From: CAWGJC01 sp965276665
GTDB taxonomy: Bacteria > Pseudomonadota > Alphaproteobacteria > Acetobacterales > Acetobacteraceae
Reading direction: 5' to 3'
DNA: 64,000 bases
Assembly: GCA_965276665.1 (NCBI GenBank)
Contig: OZ255620.1
Coordinates: 2,604,001-2,668,000, forward strand
The notes under the pieces are model-generated. The model did not search any database, was not told where the DNA came from, and saw nothing but the letters and a program-made list of their open reading frames with translations. Below, piece by piece: positions 7,531-15,850 of this stretch (the first letter of the stretch is position 1; every line of letters begins with the position of its first letter). Both the position numbers and the translations under genes were made by a program.

Positions 7531-8061
7531 TCAAGAACGTTGCACGTCCGGGAGTGTCTCAGTTTCGAATTTACTCGGGTAATCACGGCGCATAAGCGTG
7601 ACGGGCAGCTTAGCAGGGCGATAGATGATCTCCGCCACCTGCCACCCCGCACTGAGATACACACGCTCAGCGGTATTCGTGTACAGCCAAGCTGTCTCGA
7701 TGGAGGCGAGACAGCACGCTTCGTCGAATGCTTCAAGTAGGTGGCGGACGTATCCCCGCCCGCGCCGCTCGGGGACCACAAAAACACCAGCAAGCCACGG
7801 TGTAAGATCTGGTCTCTCATCGAGATCTTTCCTGGCGAGAGTTGCTGTCCCGATCGGGACATCATTCGCCAGCAGAACGAGCGTCTGCGGAGCGCCAAAC
7901 TCTGCGCGACAATCCGCATAGATGACTTGAGTCTCTTCTAGTGATTGTCCCCTCTTCTTCCACCACTCGTACCATAGCCAACCGGCTATGACGGGCAAAA
8001 GATCGGGCCTTGCTGCCACCGTAGCAATTTCTAACCGCTCGTCTCTGTCGGATTCTACCAT
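7531..8061 (-). CDS. GNAT family N-acetyltransferase
   Basis: A 176-residue acetyltransferase. The acetyl-CoA binding motif is VFVVPERRGRGYVRHLLEAF (residues about 93-112), followed by the WLYTNTAERVYLSAGW segment that closes the fold. It should transfer acetyl from acetyl-CoA to an amine; the substrate is unknown. GC content and codon use (AAT, TTT, ATA) are clearly lower than the neighbours, which suggests recent transfer. It stands alone: 7396-7530 upstream of GST contains no gene, and 8062-8209 holds nothing recognisable beyond the spacer before the aminotransferase. Confidence 0.85.
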   Translation of the reverse strand: MVESDRDERLEIATVAARPDLLPVIAGWLWYEWWKKRGQSLEETQVIYADCRAEFGAPQTLVLLANDVPIGTATLARKDLDERPDLTPWLAGVFVVPERRGRGYVRHLLEAFDEACCLASIETAWLYTNTAERVYLSAGWQVAEIIYRPAKLPVTLMRRDYPSKFETETLPDVQRS

Positions 8062-8209
8062 GCTACGTCGATCTCATGGGGCCTATACGGACTTCGCTTC
8101 TTCGCTGGATGAGGCGAGCCGATCAAGGCTGATTAACTGGGTCGTGTCGGCGCACCGCTTGCCGGCAGGGGTCACATGCGCGAAATTGCGGGTCCACCGG
8201 AGTTTCGCG

Positions 8210-9541
8210 ATGAACGAGATGAGCACGCCGCGTCCGAACAACCTCGAAGCGTTCTGGATGCCGTTCACCGCCAATCGCACCTACAAGGGCGGCCCGCGCC
8301 TGCTCGCCCGCGCCGAGGGCATGTCCTACTACACGCCGGAAGGCCGCGAGGTGCTGGACGCCACCGCCGGGCTCTGGTGCGTCAATGCCGGGCACGGGCG
8401 GCGCGAGATCGTCGAGGCGATCCAGAAACAGGCCGCCATCCTCGACTTCGCGCCCACCTTCCAGATGGGCCACCCGATCGCCTTCCAGGCCGCCTCCCGG
8501 CTCGCGGAAATCCTGCCCGCCGGCATGGACCACGTGTTCTTCACCAATTCCGGCTCGGAAAGCGCCGATACCGCGCTGAAGATCGCGCTCGCCTACCACC
8601 GCGCCCGCGGCGAGGGCGGCCGCACCCGCCTGGTCGGACGCGAACGCGGCTATCACGGCGTCGGGTTCGGCGGCATGTCGGTGGGCGGCATCGGCGGCAA
8701 CCGCAAGCAGTTCGGCGCCCTGCTCCCCTCGATCGACCACCTGCCGCACACCCACGCCCCCGCCCACAACGCCTTCTCGCGCGGCCAGCCCGAATGGGGC
8801 GCCCACCTCGCCGACGCGCTCGAGGATCTCGTCACGCTGCACGGCGCCGACACCATCGCCGCGGTGATGATCGAACCGGTCGCCGGCTCCACCGGCGTGC
8901 TGGTGCCGCCCGCCGGCTACCTCAAGCGCCTGCGCGAGCTCTGCACCAAGCACGGCATCCTGCTGATCTACGACGAGGTGATCACCGGCTTCGGCCGCCT
9001 CGGCGCCAATTTCGCCGCCGAACGCTTCGGCGTGGTGCCCGACATCATGACCATGGCGAAGGGGCTCACCAACGCCGCCGTGCCGATGGGCGCCGTCGCC
9101 GTCGATCACGGCATCTACACCGCCATCGTCGACGGCGCGCCGGCCGGCATCGAGCTGTTCCACGGCTACACCTATTCCGGCCACCCGCTCGCCGCCGCCG
9201 CCGCCATCGCCAGCATGGACCTCCAGCGCAGCGAAGACCTGCCGGCCCGCGCCCGAGCCCTCGAACCCAGCTGGGAAGCCGCCGCCCACAGCCTCCAAGG
9301 CCTGCCGAACGTCATCGACATCCGCAATTTCGGCCTGATCGCCGGCATCGAACTCGCCCCCCGCCCGGGCAAACCCACCGAACGCGCCACCCGCATCTTC
9401 CAACACTGCTTCGACGCCGGCGTGCTGATCCGAACCACCGGCGACATCATCGCCCTCTCCCCGCCGCTCATCGCCGAAAAACCCCATCTGGATCGTATTT
9501 TCGGAACGATCTCGGAGGCGATCCGGGCGGAAGCGGCTTGA
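8210..9541 (+). CDS. class III aminotransferase, beta-alanine--pyruvate type
   Basis: A 443-residue PLP enzyme. The opening LEAFWMPFTANRTYK and GLWCVNAGHGRREI match omega-amino-acid--pyruvate transaminases, which move an amino group from beta-alanine or similar amines to pyruvate. The PLP motif has the conserved Asp in LLIYDEVITGFGR and the Schiff-base Lys284 in MTMAKGLTNAA. FTNSGSES binds the cofactor phosphate. The start at 8210 has GGAG 8 bases upstream; ATG 8219 is also possible, and earlier in-frame ATGs extend into low-GC spacer. A family A element begins right after its TGA. No partner gene is adjacent, so the physiological substrate is unproven. Confidence 0.9.
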   Translation: MNEMSTPRPNNLEAFWMPFTANRTYKGGPRLLARAEGMSYYTPEGREVLDATAGLWCVNAGHGRREIVEAIQKQAAILDFAPTFQMGHPIAFQAASRLAEILPAGMDHVFFTNSGSESADTALKIALAYHRARGEGGRTRLVGRERGYHGVGFGGMSVGGIGGNRKQFGALLPSIDHLPHTHAPAHNAFSRGQPEWGAHLADALEDLVTLHGADTIAAVMIEPVAGSTGVLVPPAGYLKRLRELCTKHGILLIYDEVITGFGRLGANFAAERFGVVPDIMTMAKGLTNAAVPMGAVAVDHGIYTAIVDGAPAGIELFHGYTYSGHPLAAAAAIASMDLQRSEDLPARARALEPSWEAAAHSLQGLPNVIDIRNFGLIAGIELAPRPGKPTERATRIFQHCFDAGVLIRTTGDIIALSPPLIAEKPHLDRIFGTISEAIRAEAA

Positions 9542-9683
9542 GAGCCTGTTTGGAAACGCGCTCTGGCGGCCATCTGGCGTGCTTTTCCTGTGCTCCGGTG
9601 CTCACGGCCAAAAAGGCCGCTCCGCTCCAGTGCTCGGGAAATCACGCCAGCTGACTCACCAGACCACGTTTCCAAACAGGCCC
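9542..9683. mobile_element. family A miniature inverted-repeat element, copy 3
   Basis: A 142-bp element with the clearest terminal inverted repeats: GAGCCTGTTTGGAAACG at the left and CGTTTCCAAACAGGCCC at the right. The left flank TGA is the stop codon of the aminotransferase; the right flank is TAC. Its interior is the reverse complement of the interiors at 1996 and 10514, so orientation varies among copies. Confidence 0.9.
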
Positions 9684-9717
9684 TACGGACCGTGAGGCAA
9701 TTCTGCGCGGATCGCTG

Positions 9718-10254
9718 TTATTGGCCGTTTGTTTGCGGCGCGGCCGAAGACCGGTCTGGTGAGTCCGCCGAGCCAGGACGTAGCGCATCTTCCTCGTTTT
9801 GATCGCGTTCGTGGAAGACGTCTCGCCCGACTTTTATATCGCCTTTCCTGATGCAGAGATTTCCTAAACTCCGCCCCGCTGGCGCGTTTACAAAATCTCT
9901 GCCGGCTTCCGCATGCAGGTTCTCAAACGTCGCGCCACATGGTTGATCGCTTCCAAACAGCGGCACCTGAGGTGGAGCGGCTACCTCCACCACATGATTG
10001 TTCTCGTAAAGTCCTATTGGTAATAAAAGAGCGATAATGGTTGCGATAATTACAGCCCGACTTCTCTTGGTTGGTTTCCAGATATGTGGCAAAAAATAAG
10101 TCGTGCTGACGCATGCCAATGCTGCGAGCACCAAAAAGAATATCCCGCCTCTTTTCGTGACTATGCCTGCTAGGGATAGAGATTCGTTTATCGCCGCTAC
10201 AGCCAAATTGGCGAGAAACTGAAATATCCCGTCCTCTATGAGTTTCTGTATCAT
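9718..10254 (-). CDS. small membrane protein, low GC
   Basis: A 178-residue protein of unknown function. Two or three hydrophobic segments are visible (FQFLANLAVAAI, GGIFFLVLAALACVSTTYFL, AVIIATIIALLLPIGLY), then a soluble C-terminal part of about 90 residues rich in Asp, Glu and Asn. ATG 10254 is used; a GTG at 10311 would add 19 residues. The gene is AT-rich compared with everything around it and is bracketed by inverted copies of the family A element (9542 and 10514), which suggests an acquired segment. 10312-10513 holds no gene I can see. Confidence 0.5.
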   Translation of the reverse strand: MIQKLIEDGIFQFLANLAVAAINESLSLAGIVTKRGGIFFLVLAALACVSTTYFLPHIWKPTKRSRAVIIATIIALLLPIGLYENNHVVEVAAPPQVPLFGSDQPCGATFENLHAEAGRDFVNAPAGRSLGNLCIRKGDIKVGRDVFHERDQNEEDALRPGSADSPDRSSAAPQTNGQ

Positions 10255-10513
10255 TGTGCGACTCGAATTGAAGATGACGCAACTATACGCGATTAGCACA
10301 GAGTTCACCAAACTGAATCAGTTCGATTCGCACTATGCGGTAGACCAAGTGCGTCCGTTCTGGACACTTCCTAGAAGGTGTTCAGCGATTCTTATACCAA
10401 GACTCACGGGGCTTGAGCTGTAGCCCACGCGCGCAATCCGATGGATATGACCCGACACGGTTTGTCGGCAAGGCGATTCCAGGCGTGAGTCAGCTGCCGT
10501 GGACCTGGTATTA

Positions 10514-10655
10514 GAGGCTGTTTGGAAACGTGGTCTGGTGAGTCAGCTGGCGCGATTTCCCGAGCACCGGAGCGGAGCGGCCTTGAGGGCCGTGAGCACC
10601 GGAGCACAGGAAAAGCGCGTCAGATGGCCGCCAGAGCGCGTTTACGAATAGCCTC
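10514..10655. mobile_element. family A miniature inverted-repeat element, copy 4
   Basis: A 142-bp element, left end GAGGCTGTTTGGAAACG, right end CGTTTACGAATAGCCTC, flanked by TTA and TTG. It is inverted relative to copy 3. It is followed within 3 bases by a family C repeat that runs into the end of hpnL. Confidence 0.88.
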
Positions 10656-10657
10656 TT

Positions 10658-10702
10658 GGGCGACTGCCCTTAGCGGGGTTCAGGGGCAGAGCCCCTGACC
10701 TT
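10658..10702. repeat. family C repeat, partial copy at the hpnL 3' end
   Basis: GGGCGACTGCCCTTAGCGGGGTTCAGGGGCAGAGCCCCTGA matches the right half of the palindrome at 35243-35516. The block contains two small hairpins (GGGCGACTGCCC and CAGGGGCAGAGCCCCTG). It encodes the last residues of hpnL (GSAPEPR) and may serve as a transcription end. Confidence 0.7.
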
Positions 10703-11701
10703 CGGCTTCGGCTTCGGCTTGCCTTTCCCAGCGCGCCGCAACCGCCGCACCTCCTGGGCTTGCCAGATCAGCAGGATCGGCACGCCGACGATGAGGTCGC
10801 GGGCGCGGCGGAGGAGGGAGACGGCGATGGAGAGTTCCGGGGGGAGGCCGAAGACCGAGCCGAGGCCGGCATAGGCGGCTTCCTGGATGCCGGCGGCGAC
10901 GGGCACGATGAAGGCGGCGCTGACGGCGGCGCTCAGCAGGGCTTCGATGGCCAGCGCGGTCAGCAGGTCGATCGGCGCGCCAAGCAGGCGGTAGGCGAGC
11001 CAGGAGCCGGTCCCGGTGCCGATCCAGCCGAGCAGGTGCAAGGTGGCGGAGATCGCGAGCGGCAGCTTGCGGGCATAGGCGGTGTCGATCGCCGTCTGCA
11101 CCGGGTCGAACCGGTCGGAGACCGGGGCCAGTCGGTCGCCGACGATGCGGGCGCCGAGGCCGCGCAGCAGGGTCGAGGCGCCGTGCTGCAGCCAGACGAA
11201 GCCGGCCGCGCCGAGGGCGCCGAGGCCGAGCACGGCGGCGATCGGGATGACGAGCGCCGAATCGGGCGCGCGGATCGCGAGGATCAGCAGGCCGAGCAGG
11301 GCGAAGGCAAGCTCGGCGGTGAATTCGAGGGTGACGTCGACGACGGTGCTGGCGGCGGCGTTGGCGCGGCCGATGCCGAGCAGCGTGACGGCGCGGGCGC
11401 CGAGCGCGAAGCCGCCGAGCGGCGAGAACGGCAGCAGGGTGGCGCTCGCGTCGCGCACCATGCGGCCCCAGACGAAGATGCCCCAAGCGACGACGGGGCG
11501 CGCGCCTTGATCCGGGGCGATGCGCCACCAGGCGGCGCCGAGCTGCAGGAACAGGCCGAGCTGCACCAGGGTGAACAGGAAGCAGCCGCGCCAGCCCACC
11601 GAGGCCAGGCTGTCGGCGACGCGGCCGAAGCCGAACCAGCCGATCAGCAGCGTGGCGGCGCCCAGCCCGGCGAGCGCCAGCAGGAGGGAGAGGGTGCGCA
11701 C
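10670..11701 (-). CDS. hpnL: hopanoid-associated membrane protein HpnL
   Basis: A 343-residue integral membrane protein of the lysylphosphatidylglycerol synthetase-like transmembrane family. About seven hydrophobic segments are visible, starting LLLALAGLGAATLLIGWFG. Conserved-looking polar blocks include WWRIAPDQGARP, RMVRDASATLLPFSPLGG and PVAAGIQEAAYAGL. Members sit in hopanoid clusters and are thought to act in the inner membrane, but their reaction is not established. GTG 11701 is the first plausible start. The gene is divergent from hpnA with 150 bases between. Its C-terminal Lys/Pro tail runs into a family C repeat. The long antisense frame over the region is a shadow. Confidence 0.85.
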   Translation of the reverse strand: MRTLSLLLALAGLGAATLLIGWFGFGRVADSLASVGWRGCFLFTLVQLGLFLQLGAAWWRIAPDQGARPVVAWGIFVWGRMVRDASATLLPFSPLGGFALGARAVTLLGIGRANAAASTVVDVTLEFTAELAFALLGLLILAIRAPDSALVIPIAAVLGLGALGAAGFVWLQHGASTLLRGLGARIVGDRLAPVSDRFDPVQTAIDTAYARKLPLAISATLHLLGWIGTGTGSWLAYRLLGAPIDLLTALAIEALLSAAVSAAFIVPVAAGIQEAAYAGLGSVFGLPPELSIAVSLLRRARDLIVGVPILLIWQAQEVRRLRRAGKGKPKPKPKVRGSAPEPR

Positions 11702-11851
11702 GGGCGGGGAGCTCAGGCCGAAGCCGACCTCGAAGGCCTTGTTTGCGAAAACGCCGACGCCACCGCCATCCCTCGATCCGCCGGCCGGTGCCGACTCCCC
11801 CCTCGGTGAAAACGGTCTATACACGGCGCGCAAAGCTGGGGGGAGAGCCTG

Positions 11852-12910
11852 TTGCCGCCGAGTCCGCCGCCTGGTCCGCCGCCTGGTCCGCCGCCTCGCT
11901 TGCAGCCTGGCGCACCGACCCTCGTGACCGGCGCCACCGGCTTCGTCGGATCGGCGGTGGCCCGCGCCCTGGCGGCGCGCGGCGTGCCGCTCCGCCTGCT
12001 GGTCCGGCGCGGCAGCGACCGGCGCAACCTCGCCGGGCTGAATGCCGAGCTGGCGGAGGGCGACCTCACCGACCCGGCCTCGCTCGCCGCCGCGGTGGCG
12101 GGGTGCCGGCACCTGTTTCACGTCGCCGCCGACTACCGGCTCTGGGTGCCCGACCCGGCGGCGATGCTGGCGGCGAACGTCGAGGGCAGCCGCGCCCTGC
12201 TGCTGGCGGCGCAGGCGGCCGGGGTGGAGCGCATCGTCTATTGCAGCAGCGTCGCCGCCCTCGGCCTGACCGGCGACGGCACCCCGGCGGACGAGACCAC
12301 GCCGGTGCACGTCGAGACGATCGCCGGCATCTACAAGCGTTCCAAATACCTGGCCGAGCAGGCGGTGCTCGCGCTGGTGCGGGAGCGCGGCGTGCCGGCG
12401 GTGATCGTCAACCCCTCGGCGCCGATCGGCCCGCATGACGTCAAGCCGACGCCCACCGGCAAGATGATCCGCGACGCGGCGTTCGGCCGGATGCCGGCCT
12501 ATGTCGATACCGGGCTCAACGTCGTGCATGTCGACGACGTGGCGGCCGGGCATCTGCTGGCGCTCGAGCGCGGGCGGATCGGCGAGCGCTACATCCTGGG
12601 CGGCGAGGACATGTCGATGGCGGCGATCCTCGGCGTGGTGGCCGAGGCGGCGGGCCGCCGGCCGCCGCGCATTCGCCTCAACCACGCGCTGCTCTGGCCG
12701 GTGGCGGTGGCGTCCGAAGGGCTGGCGCGGATCGGCGGGATCGAGCCGCTGGTCACGCGGGACGTGCTGGCGATGGCGCGGAAGAAGATGTTCTTCTCGG
12801 CCGCCCGGGCGCGGGCCGAGCTCGGTTTTGCGGCGCGGCCGGCGCGCGAGGCGATTTGCGATGCGGTGGCCTGGTTCCTGGCCGAAGGGAAACGGGGGCG
12901 CGCCGCGTGA
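11852..12910 (+). CDS. hpnA: hopanoid-associated sugar epimerase/reductase HpnA
   Basis: A 352-residue extended short-chain dehydrogenase. The NAD(P)-binding motif TGATGFVG is at residues 26-33, followed by FHVAADYRLW, YCSSVAALG and a Tyr-Lys pair in IYKRSKYLAE. It opens the hopanoid biosynthesis run. The start is TTG 11852 with GGGGGAGAG 4-10 bases upstream. The first 20 residues are a Pro/Gly stretch (PPGPPPGPPP) encoded by a 12-bp minisatellite and are probably not part of the fold. Its TGA overlaps the GTG of hpnB. Family members are annotated as epimerases, but the exact substrate is not known. Confidence 0.92.
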   Translation: MPPSPPPGPPPGPPPRLQPGAPTLVTGATGFVGSAVARALAARGVPLRLLVRRGSDRRNLAGLNAELAEGDLTDPASLAAAVAGCRHLFHVAADYRLWVPDPAAMLAANVEGSRALLLAAQAAGVERIVYCSSVAALGLTGDGTPADETTPVHVETIAGIYKRSKYLAEQAVLALVRERGVPAVIVNPSAPIGPHDVKPTPTGKMIRDAAFGRMPAYVDTGLNVVHVDDVAAGHLLALERGRIGERYILGGEDMSMAAILGVVAEAAGRRPPRIRLNHALLWPVAVASEGLARIGGIEPLVTRDVLAMARKKMFFSAARARAELGFAARPAREAICDAVAWFLAEGKRGRAA

Positions 12911-14067
12911 TCCTGCTGGCTGTGCTCGCCTGTCTCGCCTGGGTGTATCTTCTGCTCTGGCACGGAAAATTCTGGCGGAGCGGGCCGGAGCTGACGCCCG
13001 CCGCGCCATCGGTGGCGCCGTCGGTCGCGCCATCGGTCGCGCCGTCGGTCGCGCCATCGGTCGCGCCATCGGTCGCGATCGTGGTGCCGGCGCGGGACGA
13101 GGCGCCGAGCATCGCCGCCTGCCTGCGCTCGCTGCTCGCGCAGGATTATGCCGGCGCGTTCCGGGTGATCCTGGTCGATGATGGCAGCCGGGACGGCACC
13201 GGCGCGCTCGCCCGCGCGATCGGGGATCCCCGCCTCGCCGTGCTCGACGGACGGCCGCGGCCGGCGGGGTGGAGCGGCAAGCTCTGGGCGGTGGCGCAAG
13301 GCGTCGCCGAGGCGGATGCCGAGCTGGTGCTGCTGACCGACGCCGACATCGTGCACGAGCCGCGCCATCTCGCGACGCTGGTCGCGCAGGCCGAGCGGGA
13401 CGGGCTCGACATGGTCTCCGAGATGGTGGCGCTGAACTGCGCGAGCCTGGCCGAGCGCGCGCTGGTGCCGGCCTTCGTGTTCTTCTTCCAGCTTCTCTAC
13501 CCGTTCGCGCGGGTGAACGACCCGCTTTCCGCCGTGGCCGGCGCGGCGGGCGGGACCATCCTGATCCGCGCCCGCGCGCTCGCCCGGATCGGCGGGATCG
13601 CGGCGGTGCGCGGCGCGCTGATCGACGACGTGGCGCTGGCGCGCGCGGTGAAGCGCGGCGGCCGCATCTGGCTCGGCCATACCAGGCTGGCGCGGAGCCT
13701 GCGGCCCTATCCGGGGCCGGCGGATGTCTGGCGGATGGTGGCGCGCACCGCCTATGTGCAGCTCCGCCTCTCGCCGATCCTGCTGGTGGGCATGGTGCTC
13801 GGCCTGGCGCTGGTCTGGCTGGTGCCGCCGGCCGCCGCGCTGTTCGGGCACGGGGTCGCGCGCTGGCTCGGCCTCGCCGCCTGGGCGGCCGCCGCCGCCG
13901 CCTATCTGCCGACCTTGGCGCGGTTCCGCCTCTCGCCGCTCTGGGCGCCCTTCCTGCCGCTGGTCGCCGCGTTCTACATGGCGGCGACGATCGGCTCGGC
14001 GGTCGATCATCATCGCGGGCGCGGCGTGGTCTGGCGCGGCCGCGCCTACCGGGAGGCCGGGATTTGA
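12907..14067 (+). CDS. hpnB: hopanoid-associated glycosyltransferase family 2 protein HpnB
   Basis: A 386-residue membrane glycosyltransferase. An N-terminal anchor (residues 1-18) precedes a linker of six PSVA units, then the GT-A fold with IVVPARDEAPSIAACL, VILVDDGSRDGT and the DAD metal motif in LLTDADIVHEP. Two to three C-terminal membrane segments follow (ILLVGMVLGLALVWLVPP onward). GTG 12907 overlaps the hpnA stop as GTGA. HpnB proteins are consistently linked to hopanoid genes; their sugar acceptor is unresolved. The PSVA linker is encoded by a perfect-frame minisatellite and is probably variable between strains. Confidence 0.92.
   Translation: MILLAVLACLAWVYLLLWHGKFWRSGPELTPAAPSVAPSVAPSVAPSVAPSVAPSVAIVVPARDEAPSIAACLRSLLAQDYAGAFRVILVDDGSRDGTGALARAIGDPRLAVLDGRPRPAGWSGKLWAVAQGVAEADAELVLLTDADIVHEPRHLATLVAQAERDGLDMVSEMVALNCASLAERALVPAFVFFFQLLYPFARVNDPLSAVAGAAGGTILIRARALARIGGIAAVRGALIDDVALARAVKRGGRIWLGHTRLARSLRPYPGPADVWRMVARTAYVQLRLSPILLVGMVLGLALVWLVPPAAALFGHGVARWLGLAAWAAAAAAYLPTLARFRLSPLWAPFLPLVAAFYMAATIGSAVDHHRGRGVVWRGRAYREAGI
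13006..13077. repeat. 12-bp minisatellite inside hpnB
   Basis: Six units of CC[A/G]TCGGT[G/C]GCG encode PSVA six times between the membrane anchor and the glycosyltransferase domain. The unit length keeps the reading frame whatever the copy number. Confidence 0.92.
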
Positions 14068-14993
14068 ACGAGGCGGCGGGTATCGAGCGGCCGAGTGTCG
14101 GGCAATGCGAGCCGCCGAGCGTCGAGCAAGGCGAGCGGCCGAATGTCGAGCAATGGTCGGGCAAGGACCGGGGCGACGAGAATTTCCCGGTCGGCTCGCT
14201 GCTGATCCGCCCCGGCCTGCGCCGCCACGTGCATGCCTTCTACGCCTTTGCCCGCAACGCCGACGACATCGCCGATAGCGGCGCGCTGGCGGCCGGGGAC
14301 AAGGTGGCGCGGCTCGACCGGATGGAGGCGGTGCTGCGCGGCGAGGCCAGCACCGGCGCGCCGAGCGCCACCGCGCTGCGCGCCAGCCTCGCCGAGACCG
14401 GCGTGACGGCGGCGCATGCGAGCGAGCTGCTGCGCGCCTTCCGCCAGGATGCGACCAAGCTCCGCTATGCCGATTGGAGCGAGCTCCTCGAATACTGCCG
14501 CTATTCGGCGATGCCGGTCGGCCGCCACGTGCTCGACCTGCATGGCGAGGACCGCGCGACCCATGCGCCCTCCGACGCGCTCTGCGCCGCGCTGCAGGTG
14601 CTGAACCATCTGCAGGACGGGCGGAAGGACCTGGCCGCGCTCGACCGCTGCTACCTGCCGGAGGATTGGCTGGCGGCGGCGGGCGGCGCGGCGGGCGAGC
14701 TCGCCGGACCGGCGGAGACGCCCGCGCTCCGCCGGGTGTTCGACCGGCTGCTCGACGAGGTGGATGCGCTGAACCGCCAGGCGATCGAGCTGCCGCGCCG
14801 CGTGCGGGACCGTCGGCTGCGGCTGGAGACGGCGGTGATCCTCGGCCTCGCGCGGCGGCTCGCGCGCCGCCTGCGGCGCGGCGATCCGGTGGCCGGGCGG
14901 GTGAAGCTGGGCAAGCCCGATGTCGCGGGCAGCCTGTTCGCCAGCCTCGCCTTCCTGCCGCGCCCGCGCCCCTCCAGATCCGGGGCCAGATGA
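14064..14993 (+). CDS. hpnC: hydroxysqualene synthase HpnC
   Basis: A 309-residue trans-isoprenyl diphosphate synthase-like protein that converts presqualene diphosphate to hydroxysqualene in the HpnCDE route to squalene. The first Asp-rich motif is ADDIAD at residues 66-71; the second region reads LNHLQDGRKDL. TTG 14064 has GGGAGG about 8 bases upstream and overlaps the hpnB stop as TTGA. The first 31 residues carry three copies of an 8-residue unit (ERPSVGQC, EPPSVEQG, ERPNVEQW) from a 24-bp minisatellite, with no counterpart in the fold. hpnD follows with an ATGA overlap. Confidence 0.93.
   Translation: MNEAAGIERPSVGQCEPPSVEQGERPNVEQWSGKDRGDENFPVGSLLIRPGLRRHVHAFYAFARNADDIADSGALAAGDKVARLDRMEAVLRGEASTGAPSATALRASLAETGVTAAHASELLRAFRQDATKLRYADWSELLEYCRYSAMPVGRHVLDLHGEDRATHAPSDALCAALQVLNHLQDGRKDLAALDRCYLPEDWLAAAGGAAGELAGPAETPALRRVFDRLLDEVDALNRQAIELPRRVRDRRLRLETAVILGLARRLARRLRRGDPVAGRVKLGKPDVAGSLFASLAFLPRPRPSRSGAR
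14086..14157. repeat. 24-bp minisatellite at the 5' end of hpnC
   Basis: Three imperfect 24-bp units (like GAGCGGCCGAGTGTCGGGCA plus four bases) encode ERPSVGQC-type octapeptides. The unit is a multiple of 3, so the frame is kept. Confidence 0.8.
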
Positions 14994-15850
14994 CGCCGCT
15001 TGCCGATCCGGCCGATCTCGCTTCGGTCGAAACCCTGGTTCGCGCCGCCGGCACCTCCTTCTACCGGGGGATGCGCGTGCTGCCGCCGGACCGGCGCGCC
15101 GCGATGTATGCGATCTACGCGTTCTGCCGCGAGGTGGACGACATCGCCGATGACGAGGCCCCCTTCGCCGACCGCCTGCCCCGCCTCGATGCCTGGCGCG
15201 CCCGCGTCGACGCTCTCTACGCCGCGCCGGACACGATCTGCGCCGCGGGCGCGGTCCCGCGCGTGCTGCGCGCCGCGATCCGGCGCTTCGCCCTGCGGCG
15301 GGAGGATTTCCTCGCCATCATCGACGGCATGCAGATGGATGCCGAGACGGTGATCGTGGCGCCCGATCTCGCGACGCTCGATCTCTATTGCGACCGCGTC
15401 GCCTCCGCGGTGGGGCGGCTCTCGGTCCGCGCCTTTGGCGATGCCTCGGCCGCCGCCGACCGGGTGGCCCATGCGCTCGGCCGGGCGCTGCAGCTCACCA
15501 ACGTTCTCCGCGACCTCGCCGAGGATGCGGCGCGCGGGCGGCTCTATCTGCCGCGCGAGCATCTGGCGGCGGCCGGCGTGCCGGCGGAGCCCGAGGCCGC
15601 CCTCGCCTCCCCCGCCCTGCCGGAAGCGGCCCGGATGCTGGCCGCCCTCGCGCACGCGCAGTTCGCCGCCGCGCGGACGGCGATGGCGGAATGCGACCGG
15701 CGGGCGATGAGGCCGGCGCGGCTGATGGGCGCGACCTATGCCGCGATCCTCGCCCGGCTGGAGCGCGAGGGATGGCGGCATCCGGAGCGCCGCGTCAGCC
15801 TGGCCGCCTGGCGCAAGCTGCTGATCGCGGCGCGCTTCCTGATCGGATGA
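14990..15850 (+). CDS. hpnD: presqualene diphosphate synthase HpnD
   Basis: A 286-residue squalene/phytoene synthase-fold enzyme that joins two farnesyl diphosphates to presqualene diphosphate. The first Asp-rich motif VDDIADDE is at residues 49-56 and the second, LRDLAEDAARGRLYLP, is in the usual place. MDAE in GMQMDAETV is also family-typical. ATG 14990 overlaps the hpnC stop (ATGA) and its own stop overlaps hpnE the same way, so the set is translationally coupled. Confidence 0.95.
   Translation: MTPLADPADLASVETLVRAAGTSFYRGMRVLPPDRRAAMYAIYAFCREVDDIADDEAPFADRLPRLDAWRARVDALYAAPDTICAAGAVPRVLRAAIRRFALRREDFLAIIDGMQMDAETVIVAPDLATLDLYCDRVASAVGRLSVRAFGDASAAADRVAHALGRALQLTNVLRDLAEDAARGRLYLPREHLAAAGVPAEPEAALASPALPEAARMLAALAHAQFAAARTAMAECDRRAMRPARLMGATYAAILARLEREGWRHPERRVSLAAWRKLLIAARFLIG

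Noticed and set aside
10670..14164. An 1164-codon minus-strand frame over hpnA-hpnC
   Set aside because: Only its end (HpnL, from 11701) is protein-like. The rest is antisense to hpnA, hpnB and hpnC, is Arg/Pro/Ala rich, and is a product of high GC.
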